Source: DASZGL01 sp035938875 (GTDB taxonomy: Bacteria > Chloroflexota > Dormibacteria > Aeolococcales > Aeolococcaceae). Taken from it: DNA of 64,000 nucleotides. The notes under the pieces were generated by a model, which saw only the letters and a program-made list of their open reading frames with translations, had not been told where the DNA came from and did not search any database. A program made the position numbers and the translations under genes. This document shows positions 33,541 through 40,631 of the stretch, one piece after another. The stretch covers positions 40,216 through 104,215 of the forward strand of contig DASZGL010000033.1 of NCBI GenBank assembly GCA_035938875.1, read 5' to 3'. Each line of letters starts with the position of its first letter. The stretch's first letter is position 1.

Positions 33541-33585
33541 ATGCTGCGATTCCTCGCCGCCGGCGAATCACTGAAGTTCGAATGA
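33541..33585 (+). pseudogene. aroC: 14-codon relic of chorismate synthase (aroC) 5' end
   Basis: The frame ATG..TGA encodes MLRFLAAGESLKFE. Chorismate synthases of Actinobacteria and Chloroflexota start MLRFLTAGESHG or nearly so; nine of the first ten residues match that pattern, and the match stops exactly before the conserved His. The usual gene order is aroC-aroK-aroB-aroQ, so aroC is expected at this very place. The mini-gene keeps a -10 box six bases before its ATG and its stop overlaps the aroKB start (ATGA). The simplest reading is that almost all of aroC was deleted, leaving the promoter and a short translated leader. Assembly loss is the main alternative. Confidence 0.6.
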
Positions 33586-35252
33586 GCATTCCGTTGCTTG
33601 CCGGCGAACAGGCCGGCTCTTCCCGGCCCGCCGGGGCGGTGGAGCGGATCGCCCTTGTCGGACTCTCCGGGAGTGGCAAGTCCACCATCGGCGCCGCCCT
33701 GGCGAAACGTCTCGGCTGGACATTCGTTGACACGGACGCCGCGGTCGAGGCCGCAGCCGGCCGCCCGGTCAACGAGATCTTCGCAGGCGAGGGCGAAGAC
33801 GGCTTTCGCCGGCGCGAGCTCGACGTACTCGGCGAGGCGCTGCGCCGCACCGGCCCGGTGGTCCTCGCCTGCGGCGGCGGGCTGATGGCCCAGCCGCGCG
33901 GCCGCGACATGCTTCTCGCCGGCGCCTGCGTGGTCTGGCTGGACGCCGACGATGACACCCTGCTCCGGCGGATCGGCGACACGTCGAGCCGGCCGCTGCT
34001 CGACGGTGATCCGCGTCGCCGGCTGGCGGAGATGCGCATCGCGCGACAACCGTGGTACACGGCCGCCCAGGTGCGCGTCGCCACCGGCGGCGTCGACGTC
34101 GAGACGGTGTGCGACCTGGTCAGCGACGCCGTCTCGGGAACGCGGCTGCCGGGCGCGCTGGCGCACCACCCCGCCGGTGACCTCGAGGTGGCGCTGGAGC
34201 GGCGCGCTTACCCGGTGATCGTCGGCCGCGGCGTGGCCGCCGGGATCGCCGACCAGCTTCCCCCCTCCGCGTCGCGGGTTGCGGTGGTCGCCGACCGCGC
34301 CGTGACGCCGTTGGCACGCAGCATCACCGCGGCGATCGCAGCCGGCGGTCGCGAGGCGACGCTGATCGCGCTGCGCGGCGGCGAGGGCGCCAAGACCTGG
34401 ACGGCCGCGGGCAGACTCGTCGAGCGCCTGGCCACCCTCGCCCTCGACCGGGGCGACGCCGTCGTCGCCGTCGGTGGCGGCAGCATCGGTGACCTCACCG
34501 GTTTCTGCGCCGCCGCCTACCTGCGCGGCATCGCCTACGTGCAGGTGCCGACCACGCTCCTGGCCATGGTCGACAGCGGGCTCGGGGGCAAGACCGGGGT
34601 CAACCTGAGAGCCGGCAAGAACCTGGCGGGCGCGTTCTGGCAGCCCAGCTCCGTGCTCTGCGACCTCGAGGCGCTGGCCACGCTCGGCGACCGCGACTAT
34701 CGCTCGGCGTTCGCCGAGATCGTCAAGTACTGTATGGTCGCCGACGCCTCGCTCTCGGCCGTGCTCGATGGTGGGCTCGATGCGCTCCTGGCCCGTGACC
34801 TCGATGCCTTGGCCCCGCTCGTCGAGCGCTGCTGCGCCGCCAAGGCCGCGGTGGTCGTCGACGACGAGCGCGAGGCGGGGCGGCGCGCCATCCTCAACTA
34901 CGGACACACGGTGGGACACGCACTCGAGGCAACGACCGGGTTCGGCGACGCTCTGCGCCATGGCGAGGCAGTGGCCTGCGGCATGCGCGTCGCCGGTGCG
35001 CTCAGCGTGCGCGTGCTCGACTGTCCGCGAGCGGACCTCGCCTGGCAGGACGCCATGCTGGCACGCTGCGGCCTGGGCACGGCCCCCGATGTCGACGTCG
35101 ACGACGTGTTGACATACACCCGCGCCGACAAGAAGGCGCGCGCCGGTGCGGTGCGCTGGGTGCTCGTCGAGCAACGCGGCCGGGCCAGTTTCGGTCATCT
35201 CGTGCCAGAAGACGTGGTCCGCCAGGAACTCCTCGAGGTACTGGCGCGATGA
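33582..35252 (+). CDS. fused shikimate kinase / 3-dehydroquinate synthase (AroK-AroB)
   Basis: Bifunctional shikimate-pathway protein of 556 residues. Residues about 20-185 are shikimate kinase: P-loop ALVGLSGSGKSTIGAAL, FVDTDAAVEAAAGRPVNEIF, GFRRRELDVL and CGGG. Residues about 205-550 are 3-dehydroquinate synthase: YPVIVGRGV, DRGDAVVAVGGGSIGDLTGF, YVQVPTTLLAMVDSGLGGKT, FAEIVKYCMV, LNYGHTVGHALEA and the metal-binding His of RHGEAVACGM. A similar fusion is known in Thermotoga. ATG 33582 overlaps the stop of the aroC-like mini-gene; the stop overlaps aroQ. With aroE at 31273 and aroQ next, several steps of the pathway are encoded close together. Confidence 0.95.
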   Translation: MSIPLLAGEQAGSSRPAGAVERIALVGLSGSGKSTIGAALAKRLGWTFVDTDAAVEAAAGRPVNEIFAGEGEDGFRRRELDVLGEALRRTGPVVLACGGGLMAQPRGRDMLLAGACVVWLDADDDTLLRRIGDTSSRPLLDGDPRRRLAEMRIARQPWYTAAQVRVATGGVDVETVCDLVSDAVSGTRLPGALAHHPAGDLEVALERRAYPVIVGRGVAAGIADQLPPSASRVAVVADRAVTPLARSITAAIAAGGREATLIALRGGEGAKTWTAAGRLVERLATLALDRGDAVVAVGGGSIGDLTGFCAAAYLRGIAYVQVPTTLLAMVDSGLGGKTGVNLRAGKNLAGAFWQPSSVLCDLEALATLGDRDYRSAFAEIVKYCMVADASLSAVLDGGLDALLARDLDALAPLVERCCAAKAAVVVDDEREAGRRAILNYGHTVGHALEATTGFGDALRHGEAVACGMRVAGALSVRVLDCPRADLAWQDAMLARCGLGTAPDVDVDDVLTYTRADKKARAGAVRWVLVEQRGRASFGHLVPEDVVRQELLEVLAR

Positions 35253-35707
35253 ACCGTGTCCTGGTGCTGAACGGCCCCAACCTGGCGAGCCTCGGCCACC
35301 GCCAGACCGACGTCTACGGCACGACCTCGCTGGGCGAGATCGAGACCGCGGTACGGCAGCGCGCCGACGAGCTGGGTATCGAGGTGCACTTCGCCCAGAG
35401 CAACCATGAGGGCGAGCTCATCGACATTCTCGAGGTCGAGCGCGACCGCGCCGACGGCTGCATCGTCAACCTGGGCGCGCTGACGCACACCAGCCTGGCG
35501 ATGGCCGATGCGCTGCGGATCTTCAACGGTCCTGTCGTCGAGGTGCACCTCTCCAACATCCACGCACGCGAGCCCTACCGTCGCGTATCGCTGACCGCCG
35601 AGGCGGCGACCGGGATGATCGCCGGTCTCGGCATGCACGGCTATGTGCTCGCCCTGGAGGCCGTCGCTGCGCTGCTGGTGCGGCAAAGCGCCGAATCGAC
35701 GCCATGA
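35249..35707 (+). CDS. aroQ: 3-dehydroquinate dehydratase, type II
   Basis: Dehydrates 3-dehydroquinate to 3-dehydroshikimate. The 152-residue length is normal for the type II dodecameric enzyme. Motifs: VLVLNGPNLASLGHRQTDVY with the catalytic Tyr in VYG, FAQSNHEGELID, VNLGALTHTSLAMADAL and VEVHLSNIHAREPYRR. Start and stop overlap its neighbours aroKB and efp. Confidence 0.96.
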   Translation: MNRVLVLNGPNLASLGHRQTDVYGTTSLGEIETAVRQRADELGIEVHFAQSNHEGELIDILEVERDRADGCIVNLGALTHTSLAMADALRIFNGPVVEVHLSNIHAREPYRRVSLTAEAATGMIAGLGMHGYVLALEAVAALLVRQSAESTP

Positions 35708-36261
35708 TCGATGCCGGCGACCTGCGCCCGGGTCACACCGTCGAACGCGGCGGTGACCTTCTCCAGGTCGTCGACTTCGCCCACGTGAAACAAGGACGCG
35801 GCACCGCGTTCGTGCGCGCCAAGTTCAAGAACGTCAACAGCGGGGCGATGACCGAGGAGACCTTCCGGCCCGAGGAGAAGTTCACCCGTGCCCGCATCGA
35901 GCGTTCCGAGGCGCAGTTCCTCTATCGGGACGGCGAGTCCTACGTCGTCATGGACACGTCGACGTTCGACCAGTTTCCCCTTTCGCCGCAGCTGCTCGGC
36001 GAGGCGACGAAGTGGCTCACGGAGAACGACACGCTGTACCTGCTGCAGCACGAGGGCAAGGTCCTGGGGGTCGAGCTGCCCATTGCGGTCGAGCTCGAGG
36101 TCACCTATACCGAGCCGGGGTTCAAGGGCGATACTGCCACCGGTGGCAGCAAGCCGGCGACGCTGGAGACGGGGGTCGTCGTCGACGTGCCGCTGTTCGT
36201 CAACCAGGGCGAGCGCATCCGAGTCGACACTCGGACGGGCCGCTACATGGAGCGGGTGTAG
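35704..36261 (+). CDS. efp: translation elongation factor P
   Basis: Helps ribosomes pass polyproline stretches. The 185-residue protein has the three beta-barrel layout with DLRPGHTVERGGDLLQVVDF, VRAKFKNVNSGAMTEETFRP, and the C-terminal OB domain ending GERIRVDTRTGRYMERV. The tip loop that is lysylated in E. coli (KPGKG) reads KQGRG here, so the tip residue is Arg and the preceding Pro is Gln. This rules out the EpmA lysine modification at that position. aroQ-efp-nusB linkage is common in Gram-positive phyla. Confidence 0.95.
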   Translation: MIDAGDLRPGHTVERGGDLLQVVDFAHVKQGRGTAFVRAKFKNVNSGAMTEETFRPEEKFTRARIERSEAQFLYRDGESYVVMDTSTFDQFPLSPQLLGEATKWLTENDTLYLLQHEGKVLGVELPIAVELEVTYTEPGFKGDTATGGSKPATLETGVVVDVPLFVNQGERIRVDTRTGRYMERV

Positions 36262-36292
36262 TGCAGCGGCGGCGAAGCAGCAGACCTGACCG

Positions 36293-36673
36293 ATGACCTC
36301 GACCGAACCCGTGCAGCTCGGCGGCGCCGACGGCCGCGAACGCCTGGGCACGACGCGGGTGGCCAACGAGGTGGTCGCCCGCATCGCCGCCCTGGCAGCA
36401 CTCGAGGTGCCAGGAGTGGCGGCGATGTACCAGGCGAGCGGTCAGCAGCTCGACCGCATTCTCCGGCGCCCTGTGGCGCATCGGGGCGTCCGTGTCGAAC
36501 TCCTGCCCGACGACACCCTCAAGATCGACCTCAACGTCGTCATGGAGGCGGGCACCGACCTGCCGGCGATGGGCGGCGAGGTGCAGCGCCGCGTCGCCGA
36601 CGCCATCGACAAGATGCTCGGCCTGGGCCTGAATGAGGTCAACGTATTCGTCAGCGAGGTGGTCTTCGGGTGA
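36293..36673 (+). CDS. Asp23/Gls24-family envelope stress protein
   Basis: A 126-residue member of the Asp23 family (YqhY-like), a small cytoplasmic or membrane-associated protein of Gram-positive lineages. Seen: GTTRVANEVVARIAALAALE, VPGVAAMYQ, and the C-terminal DLPAMGGEVQRRVADAIDKM with GLGLNEVNVFVSEVVF. In Firmicutes yqhY lies next to accBC and nusB; here too nusB follows, overlapping by four bases. Its precise role is not known. Confidence 0.9.
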   Translation: MTSTEPVQLGGADGRERLGTTRVANEVVARIAALAALEVPGVAAMYQASGQQLDRILRRPVAHRGVRVELLPDDTLKIDLNVVMEAGTDLPAMGGEVQRRVADAIDKMLGLGLNEVNVFVSEVVFG

Positions 36674-37086
36674 AGGCCGGCGTCGGTCGCCGCCATCGCG
36701 GCCGCGAACTGGCGCTCAAGGTGCTCTTCGAGCTCGAGGGCACCGATCGTGACGCCGCCGCGGCCCTCGACTACCAGATCGCCGACGCCGAGGCGCCAGA
36801 CGACGTGGCCGCCTTCGCGCGCCAGCTCGTCTACGGCACGCTGACCCACCTCGACGAGGTCGACGAGGCGATCGCGTCGTCCAGCGCCAACTGGCGGCTC
36901 GCCGAGATCGGCAAGGTCGAGCGTGCCGTCCTGCGTCTCGGCGCCTACGAGCTGATCGTGGAGCGTCACACCCCCGTCGGGGTGGCCATCGACGAGGCCA
37001 TCGAGCTGGCCCGCACCTTCGCCGGTGACGAGGCGGCCCGCTTCGTCAACGGGGTGCTCGGCCGCGTCGCCGAAGAACCGGCGTGA
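36670..37086 (+). CDS. nusB: transcription antitermination factor NusB
   Basis: RNA-binding factor that with NusE promotes antitermination in rRNA operons. The 138-residue all-helical protein has the arginine-rich N-terminus GRRHRGRELALKVLFELEG, then VYGTLTHLDEVDEAIASSS and NWRLAEIGKVERAVLRLGAY with ELARTFAGDEAARFVNGVLG at the end, all family features. GTG start overlaps the Asp23-like gene; the stop overlaps xseA. Confidence 0.94.
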   Translation: MKAGVGRRHRGRELALKVLFELEGTDRDAAAALDYQIADAEAPDDVAAFARQLVYGTLTHLDEVDEAIASSSANWRLAEIGKVERAVLRLGAYELIVERHTPVGVAIDEAIELARTFAGDEAARFVNGVLGRVAEEPA

Positions 37087-38447
37087 GCACGCGCACCGCC
37101 TGGTCGGTGTCCCAGCTCACCGACGCCGTCCGGGGTGCGTTGAGCACCGCGCCCGAGCTGGAGGATGTGCTCGTCGAGGGAGAGGTGAGCAACCTCAGCA
37201 TGCCCTTCAGCGGGCACATGTACTTCACCCTCAAGGACGCCGCGGCCAGCGTGCGCTGCGTGGTCTGGCGGAGCACCCGCGAGCGCATTCCGTTCCATCC
37301 TGAGAACGGCATGACCGTCGTCGCCCACGGGCGGGTCGATGTCTATGAGAGGGACGGCCTGTATCAGCTGTACGTCGATGCCCTCGACCCCGCAGGTCTG
37401 GGGGCGTTGGCGCTGGCCGTGGAGCAACTCGCCCGGCGCCTATCCGCCGAGGGACTCTTTGACCCGGCGCGCAAGCGCCGCCTGCCCCTGCTGCCACGCC
37501 GGGTTGCGGTCATCACCTCGACGACGGGCGCGGCGATGCGCGATGTGCTCACCGTGCTGCGGCGGCGCGCGCCGCAGGTCGGCGTGGTCATCGTGCCCAC
37601 CGCGGTGCAGGGTGACGGTGCCGAGCATGCGCTTGTGCTCGCGCTCGAGCGCGCTCAGCAGTTGCGCGATGTCGACGTCATCCTCCTGGTCCGCGGCGGC
37701 GGCTCGCTCGAGGACTTGTGGAGCTTCAACGGCGAGCTCCTGGCGCGGGCGATCCGCGCCTCGTCGATCCCCGTGGTGACCGGGGTGGGGCACGAGACCG
37801 ACACGACAATCGCCGACCACGCCGCCGACCGTCGCGCGCCGACGCCGTCGGCGGCCGCGGAGACCGCGGTCCCCGAGACGGCGACGCTGCGCGACGACCT
37901 CGCCGCCCGGCAGCTCCGGCTGCGCCAGGCCCTGCGCCAGGAGATCGCCCACAAGCGAGCCGGGCTGGAGCGCGAGCTGTCACGCCTGGGTAGGGCGTCG
38001 CCGGCGCGGCGGCTTCCCGAGCTGCGCCAGCGCCTCGACGGTCACGTCATCCGCTTGCGCGGCGCTCTTCTCCAGGGCGTGGCCGCGCAGCGCCGGCGGC
38101 TCGATCGGCAGTCGTCACGGCTGCTCCTCGTGTCTCCGCAGAGGCGGCTCCCCGAAGAGCGCGCCGGGCTCACCTACCGCCTCGCCCATCTCGCCGGCGC
38201 GCTGAAGGCGCTGGTGGGTAGCAGGCGCGCCGAGCTGCGAACCGCCACCGGGCGCCTGGAGGCTCTGTCCCCGCGTCGGGTGATCGAGCGCGGCTATTCG
38301 CTGACGCTCGACGACGCCACCGGGGCCGTGGTCGTGTCGGTGGCGGGCTTGCGCCGCGGCCAGGTTCTGCGCACCCTGGTCGCCGACGGGCAGGCGCGCA
38401 GCAGCGTCCTGGCCACCACAGACGAGGATGATCAGGGATCGACATGA
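37083..38447 (+). CDS. xseA: exodeoxyribonuclease VII large subunit
   Basis: Catalytic subunit of the single-strand-specific exonuclease VII. The 454-residue protein has an N-terminal OB fold (LEDVLVEGEVSNLSMPFSGH, MYFTLKDAAASVRCVVW), the catalytic core (VAVITSTTGAAMRDVLTVLR, LLVRGGGSLEDLWSFNGELL, VVTGVGHETDTTIADHAADR, RAPTPSAAAE) and a long Arg-rich coiled-coil C-terminal half. GTG 37083 overlaps nusB. The stop overlaps a 16-codon mini-frame that in turn overlaps xseB. Confidence 0.95.
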   Translation: MSTRTAWSVSQLTDAVRGALSTAPELEDVLVEGEVSNLSMPFSGHMYFTLKDAAASVRCVVWRSTRERIPFHPENGMTVVAHGRVDVYERDGLYQLYVDALDPAGLGALALAVEQLARRLSAEGLFDPARKRRLPLLPRRVAVITSTTGAAMRDVLTVLRRRAPQVGVVIVPTAVQGDGAEHALVLALERAQQLRDVDVILLVRGGGSLEDLWSFNGELLARAIRASSIPVVTGVGHETDTTIADHAADRRAPTPSAAAETAVPETATLRDDLAARQLRLRQALRQEIAHKRAGLERELSRLGRASPARRLPELRQRLDGHVIRLRGALLQGVAAQRRRLDRQSSRLLLVSPQRRLPEERAGLTYRLAHLAGALKALVGSRRAELRTATGRLEALSPRRVIERGYSLTLDDATGAVVVSVAGLRRGQVLRTLVADGQARSSVLATTDEDDQGST

Positions 38448-38467
38448 GCAGCGAACGGATGTACGAT
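38439..38467 (+). promoter_or_regulatory. promoter before xseB
   Basis: -35 TCGACA (38439-38444; five of six consensus bases), 17-base spacer, -10 TACGAT (38462-38467). Transcription would start near 38474, leaving a leader of about 17 nt with AGGA (38480-38483) seven bases before the xseB ATG. It lies at the end of xseA. Confidence 0.5.
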
Positions 38468-38494
38468 GTCGGCCCCGCCAGGAAATCTCGATGA
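38444..38494 (+). CDS. 16-codon mini-frame linking xseA and xseB
   Basis: ATG 38444 overlaps the xseA stop (ATGA) and the frame MSSERMYDVGPARKSR ends in a TGA that overlaps the xseB ATG (ATGA). A frame with coupling overlaps at both ends could pass terminating ribosomes from xseA to xseB. It has no recognisable homology and may be chance; it also overlaps the xseB promoter elements. Confidence 0.3.
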   Translation: MSSERMYDVGPARKSR

Positions 38495-38901
38495 GCACTG
38501 ACGACATCGCCGCCATGACCTACGAGCAGGCGCTTGCCGAGCTGGACACGCTGATCACCCGGCTGGAAGGCGGTGCCGTCGAGCTCGACGAGGCCATCGC
38601 GTGCTACGAGCGAGGATCTCACCTGGCCCAGCGCTGCGCGGAGCTGCTCGACCGGACCGAGCAAGCCGTCGCCCAGCTGGTCGTCGGTGCCCAGGGCAGG
38701 ATCGAGGAGCGGCCGCTGCCGGCCAATCAGCCGCCGACGCCGCCCAACGACGGGGGTGCCGACGCCCCCGGGGCGCGCCAGGTCCGCGCTCGAGCCGCCG
38801 CCGCGCCGCCGCTACCTCCGGGGATGCTGCCCGGGCTCGGCCCGGAACCATCGCGGCGCGGCGAGCCGGTGCCCATCGACCCCGACGACATCCCCTTCTG
38901 A
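38491..38901 (+). CDS. xseB: exodeoxyribonuclease VII small subunit, Pro-rich tail
   Basis: Small helical subunit of exonuclease VII. The conserved part is residues 8-75: MTYEQALAELDTLITRLEGG, AVELDEAIACYERGSHLAQR, CAELLDRTEQAV. The protein is 136 residues, longer than the usual 70-80 because of a Pro/Ala-rich C-terminal tail (NQPPTPPNDGG, APPLPPGMLPGLGP, VPIDPDDIPF). ATG 38491 has AGGA seven bases upstream. Confidence 0.92.
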   Translation: MSTDDIAAMTYEQALAELDTLITRLEGGAVELDEAIACYERGSHLAQRCAELLDRTEQAVAQLVVGAQGRIEERPLPANQPPTPPNDGGADAPGARQVRARAAAAPPLPPGMLPGLGPEPSRRGEPVPIDPDDIPF

Positions 38902-38967
38902 CCGGGTGAGCTCGCCGGCGATAGGTAAGACACGGCAAATCCACGAATCTGTGTGAGAATGTCGCCG

Positions 38968-39729
38968 ATGACCGCCCCCACGCAGCGCCGCCGCCTCGAT
39001 GTCGTCCTCGTCGAGCGCGGCTTGGCCCCATCGCGTGAGCGTGCCCAGGCGCTGATCGCTGCCGGGCTGGTGCAGATGGGCGAGGAGAAGGCGCGCAGCG
39101 CCGCCCAGGCGGTGTCACCGGCGACCCGGCTCGCGGTGCTGGGGCGCGATCGGGAATACGCCAGCCGGGCCGGGGTGAAGCTCGCCCACGGGCTCGACGC
39201 CTTCGAGGTGCCGGTGGAGGGACGGGTGGCTCTCGACGCGGGAGCCTCGACCGGCGGATTCACCGATGTCCTGCTTCGTCGTGGCGCGGCGTTGGTATAT
39301 GCCGTCGACGTCGGCTACGGTCAGCTCGACGGCCGGGTCGCGCGAGACCCCCGGGTCCGCGTGCTCGATCGGACCAACCTTCGCGGCCTGCGCGCCGTTC
39401 CCGGGCCGCCGCCGGCGTTGGTGACCCTTGATCTCTCCTTCATCTCGCTGCGCCTCGTCCTCGCGACCGTGGGCGCCATCGCCGAGCCCGGCGCGGATGT
39501 CGTGGCTCTGTTCAAGCCGCAGTTCGAGCTCGGCCGCGGCGCGGTCGGACGCGGTGGCATCGTCCGTGACGCCGCGGCGGGGGAGGCGGGGGCGCGCCGG
39601 CTGATGCAGTGGGCGCAGACCGAGCTCGGCGTCGAGGCGGCCGGCCCGGTTGCCTCGCCGATCGCCGGCACGCGGGGCAACCGCGAGTGGCTCGTCCATC
39701 TGCGATTGCCGGTCGGGACGCAACCGTGA
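38968..39729 (+). CDS. tlyA: TlyA-family rRNA methyltransferase
   Basis: S4-domain plus FtsJ-like 2'-O-methyltransferase; TlyA of mycobacteria methylates 16S C1409 and 23S C1920. The 253-residue protein starts with an S4 domain (RRRLDVVLVERGLAPSRERA, QALIAAGLVQ), then EYASRAGVKLAHGLDAF, the SAM site ALDAGASTGGFTDVLLRRGA, TLDLSFISLRLVLATV and ALFKPQFELGRGAVGRGGIV, giving the K-D-K-E catalytic set. In-frame GTG 38953 and ATG 38959 also exist; ATG 38968 is preferred because GAGAAT (38955-38960) lies seven bases before it, as in other leaderless genes here. Confidence 0.93.
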   Translation: MTAPTQRRRLDVVLVERGLAPSRERAQALIAAGLVQMGEEKARSAAQAVSPATRLAVLGRDREYASRAGVKLAHGLDAFEVPVEGRVALDAGASTGGFTDVLLRRGAALVYAVDVGYGQLDGRVARDPRVRVLDRTNLRGLRAVPGPPPALVTLDLSFISLRLVLATVGAIAEPGADVVALFKPQFELGRGAVGRGGIVRDAAAGEAGARRLMQWAQTELGVEAAGPVASPIAGTRGNREWLVHLRLPVGTQP

Positions 39730-40631
39730 GCGAGGCGCGCAGGGTCATCGGGATCCTTCTCCATCCCCGCGAGACGGGTCACGAGGAAAGCCTCGAGCAG
39801 AGCCTGGCGCGTGCCGCGGCCCATGGATTTGCCACGTGGATCTGCCGCGACGAGCCGGCGGCAGCTATGGCTGAACACGCCTCCGACACCACGGTGCTCG
39901 TCACCATCGGCGGTGACGGGACGTTCCTTCTCGGCGCCCGGTTGGCGGCGCCCCTGGGCATCCCCGTGCTCGGCGTCAACCGCGGCCAGCTGGGCTTTCT
40001 CACCGACGTGGAGCTCGGTGCCCTCCCGGCCGCCATCGACGACATCGCCGCCGGACGCCACCGTCTGGTGCGGCGTTCGATGCTCGAGGTCGAGGTTCCC
40101 GGGACTGACGCCGCCGACGCACCGCTGCTCGTCGACCGGGCGCTCAACGAGGTGGTGGTCAAGTCGACCGGGAGCAACCTGGCTCGCATCCGCGTCGAGG
40201 CCGACGACGAGCTTCTCGGCGAGTTCGACGCCGACGGCGTCATCGTCGCCACCGCCACCGGGTCGACGGCATATGCGCTGAGCGCCGGGGGTCCGCCGGT
40301 CGACCCCCGGGTGCGGGCGATGGTCGTCGTTCCCCTGGCACCACACGCGGTGATCACCCGGGCCGTGGTGCTCCCTGAGGCGGTGTCGCTGTTCGTCACC
40401 GTGGTCCGCGGGCGTGCCTTTGCCGCCGCCGACGGCAGCGTCCAGGTGGCCCTTCGCGAGGGCACGCGGGTCACGGTGCGCCCCGGCGCCGACCTCCACG
40501 TGGTCGAGCTGTCCGGGTCACCCTCGTTCCTGAGACGCCTGCGTGAGAAGGTTCGCTTCGGACTGCCTCTCAAGGAGTCTCTCGACGAGCCCGACTGGCA
40601 CCGCGCCACCCACGAGCAGGGGGGACCCTGA
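39726..40631 (+). CDS. nadK: NAD kinase
   Basis: Phosphorylates NAD to NADP. The 301-residue protein has the catalytic GGDGTFLLGARL, LGVNRGQLGFLTDVEL, LVDRALNEVVVKS, the Ser/Thr-Ala-Tyr motif ATATGSTAYALSAGGPPVDP, and a C-terminal beta domain. GTG 39726 overlaps the tlyA stop and the TGA shares a base with the recN ATG. tlyA-nadK-recN is a common Gram-positive order. Confidence 0.95.
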   Translation: MSEARRVIGILLHPRETGHEESLEQSLARAAAHGFATWICRDEPAAAMAEHASDTTVLVTIGGDGTFLLGARLAAPLGIPVLGVNRGQLGFLTDVELGALPAAIDDIAAGRHRLVRRSMLEVEVPGTDAADAPLLVDRALNEVVVKSTGSNLARIRVEADDELLGEFDADGVIVATATGSTAYALSAGGPPVDPRVRAMVVVPLAPHAVITRAVVLPEAVSLFVTVVRGRAFAAADGSVQVALREGTRVTVRPGADLHVVELSGSPSFLRRLREKVRFGLPLKESLDEPDWHRATHEQGGP

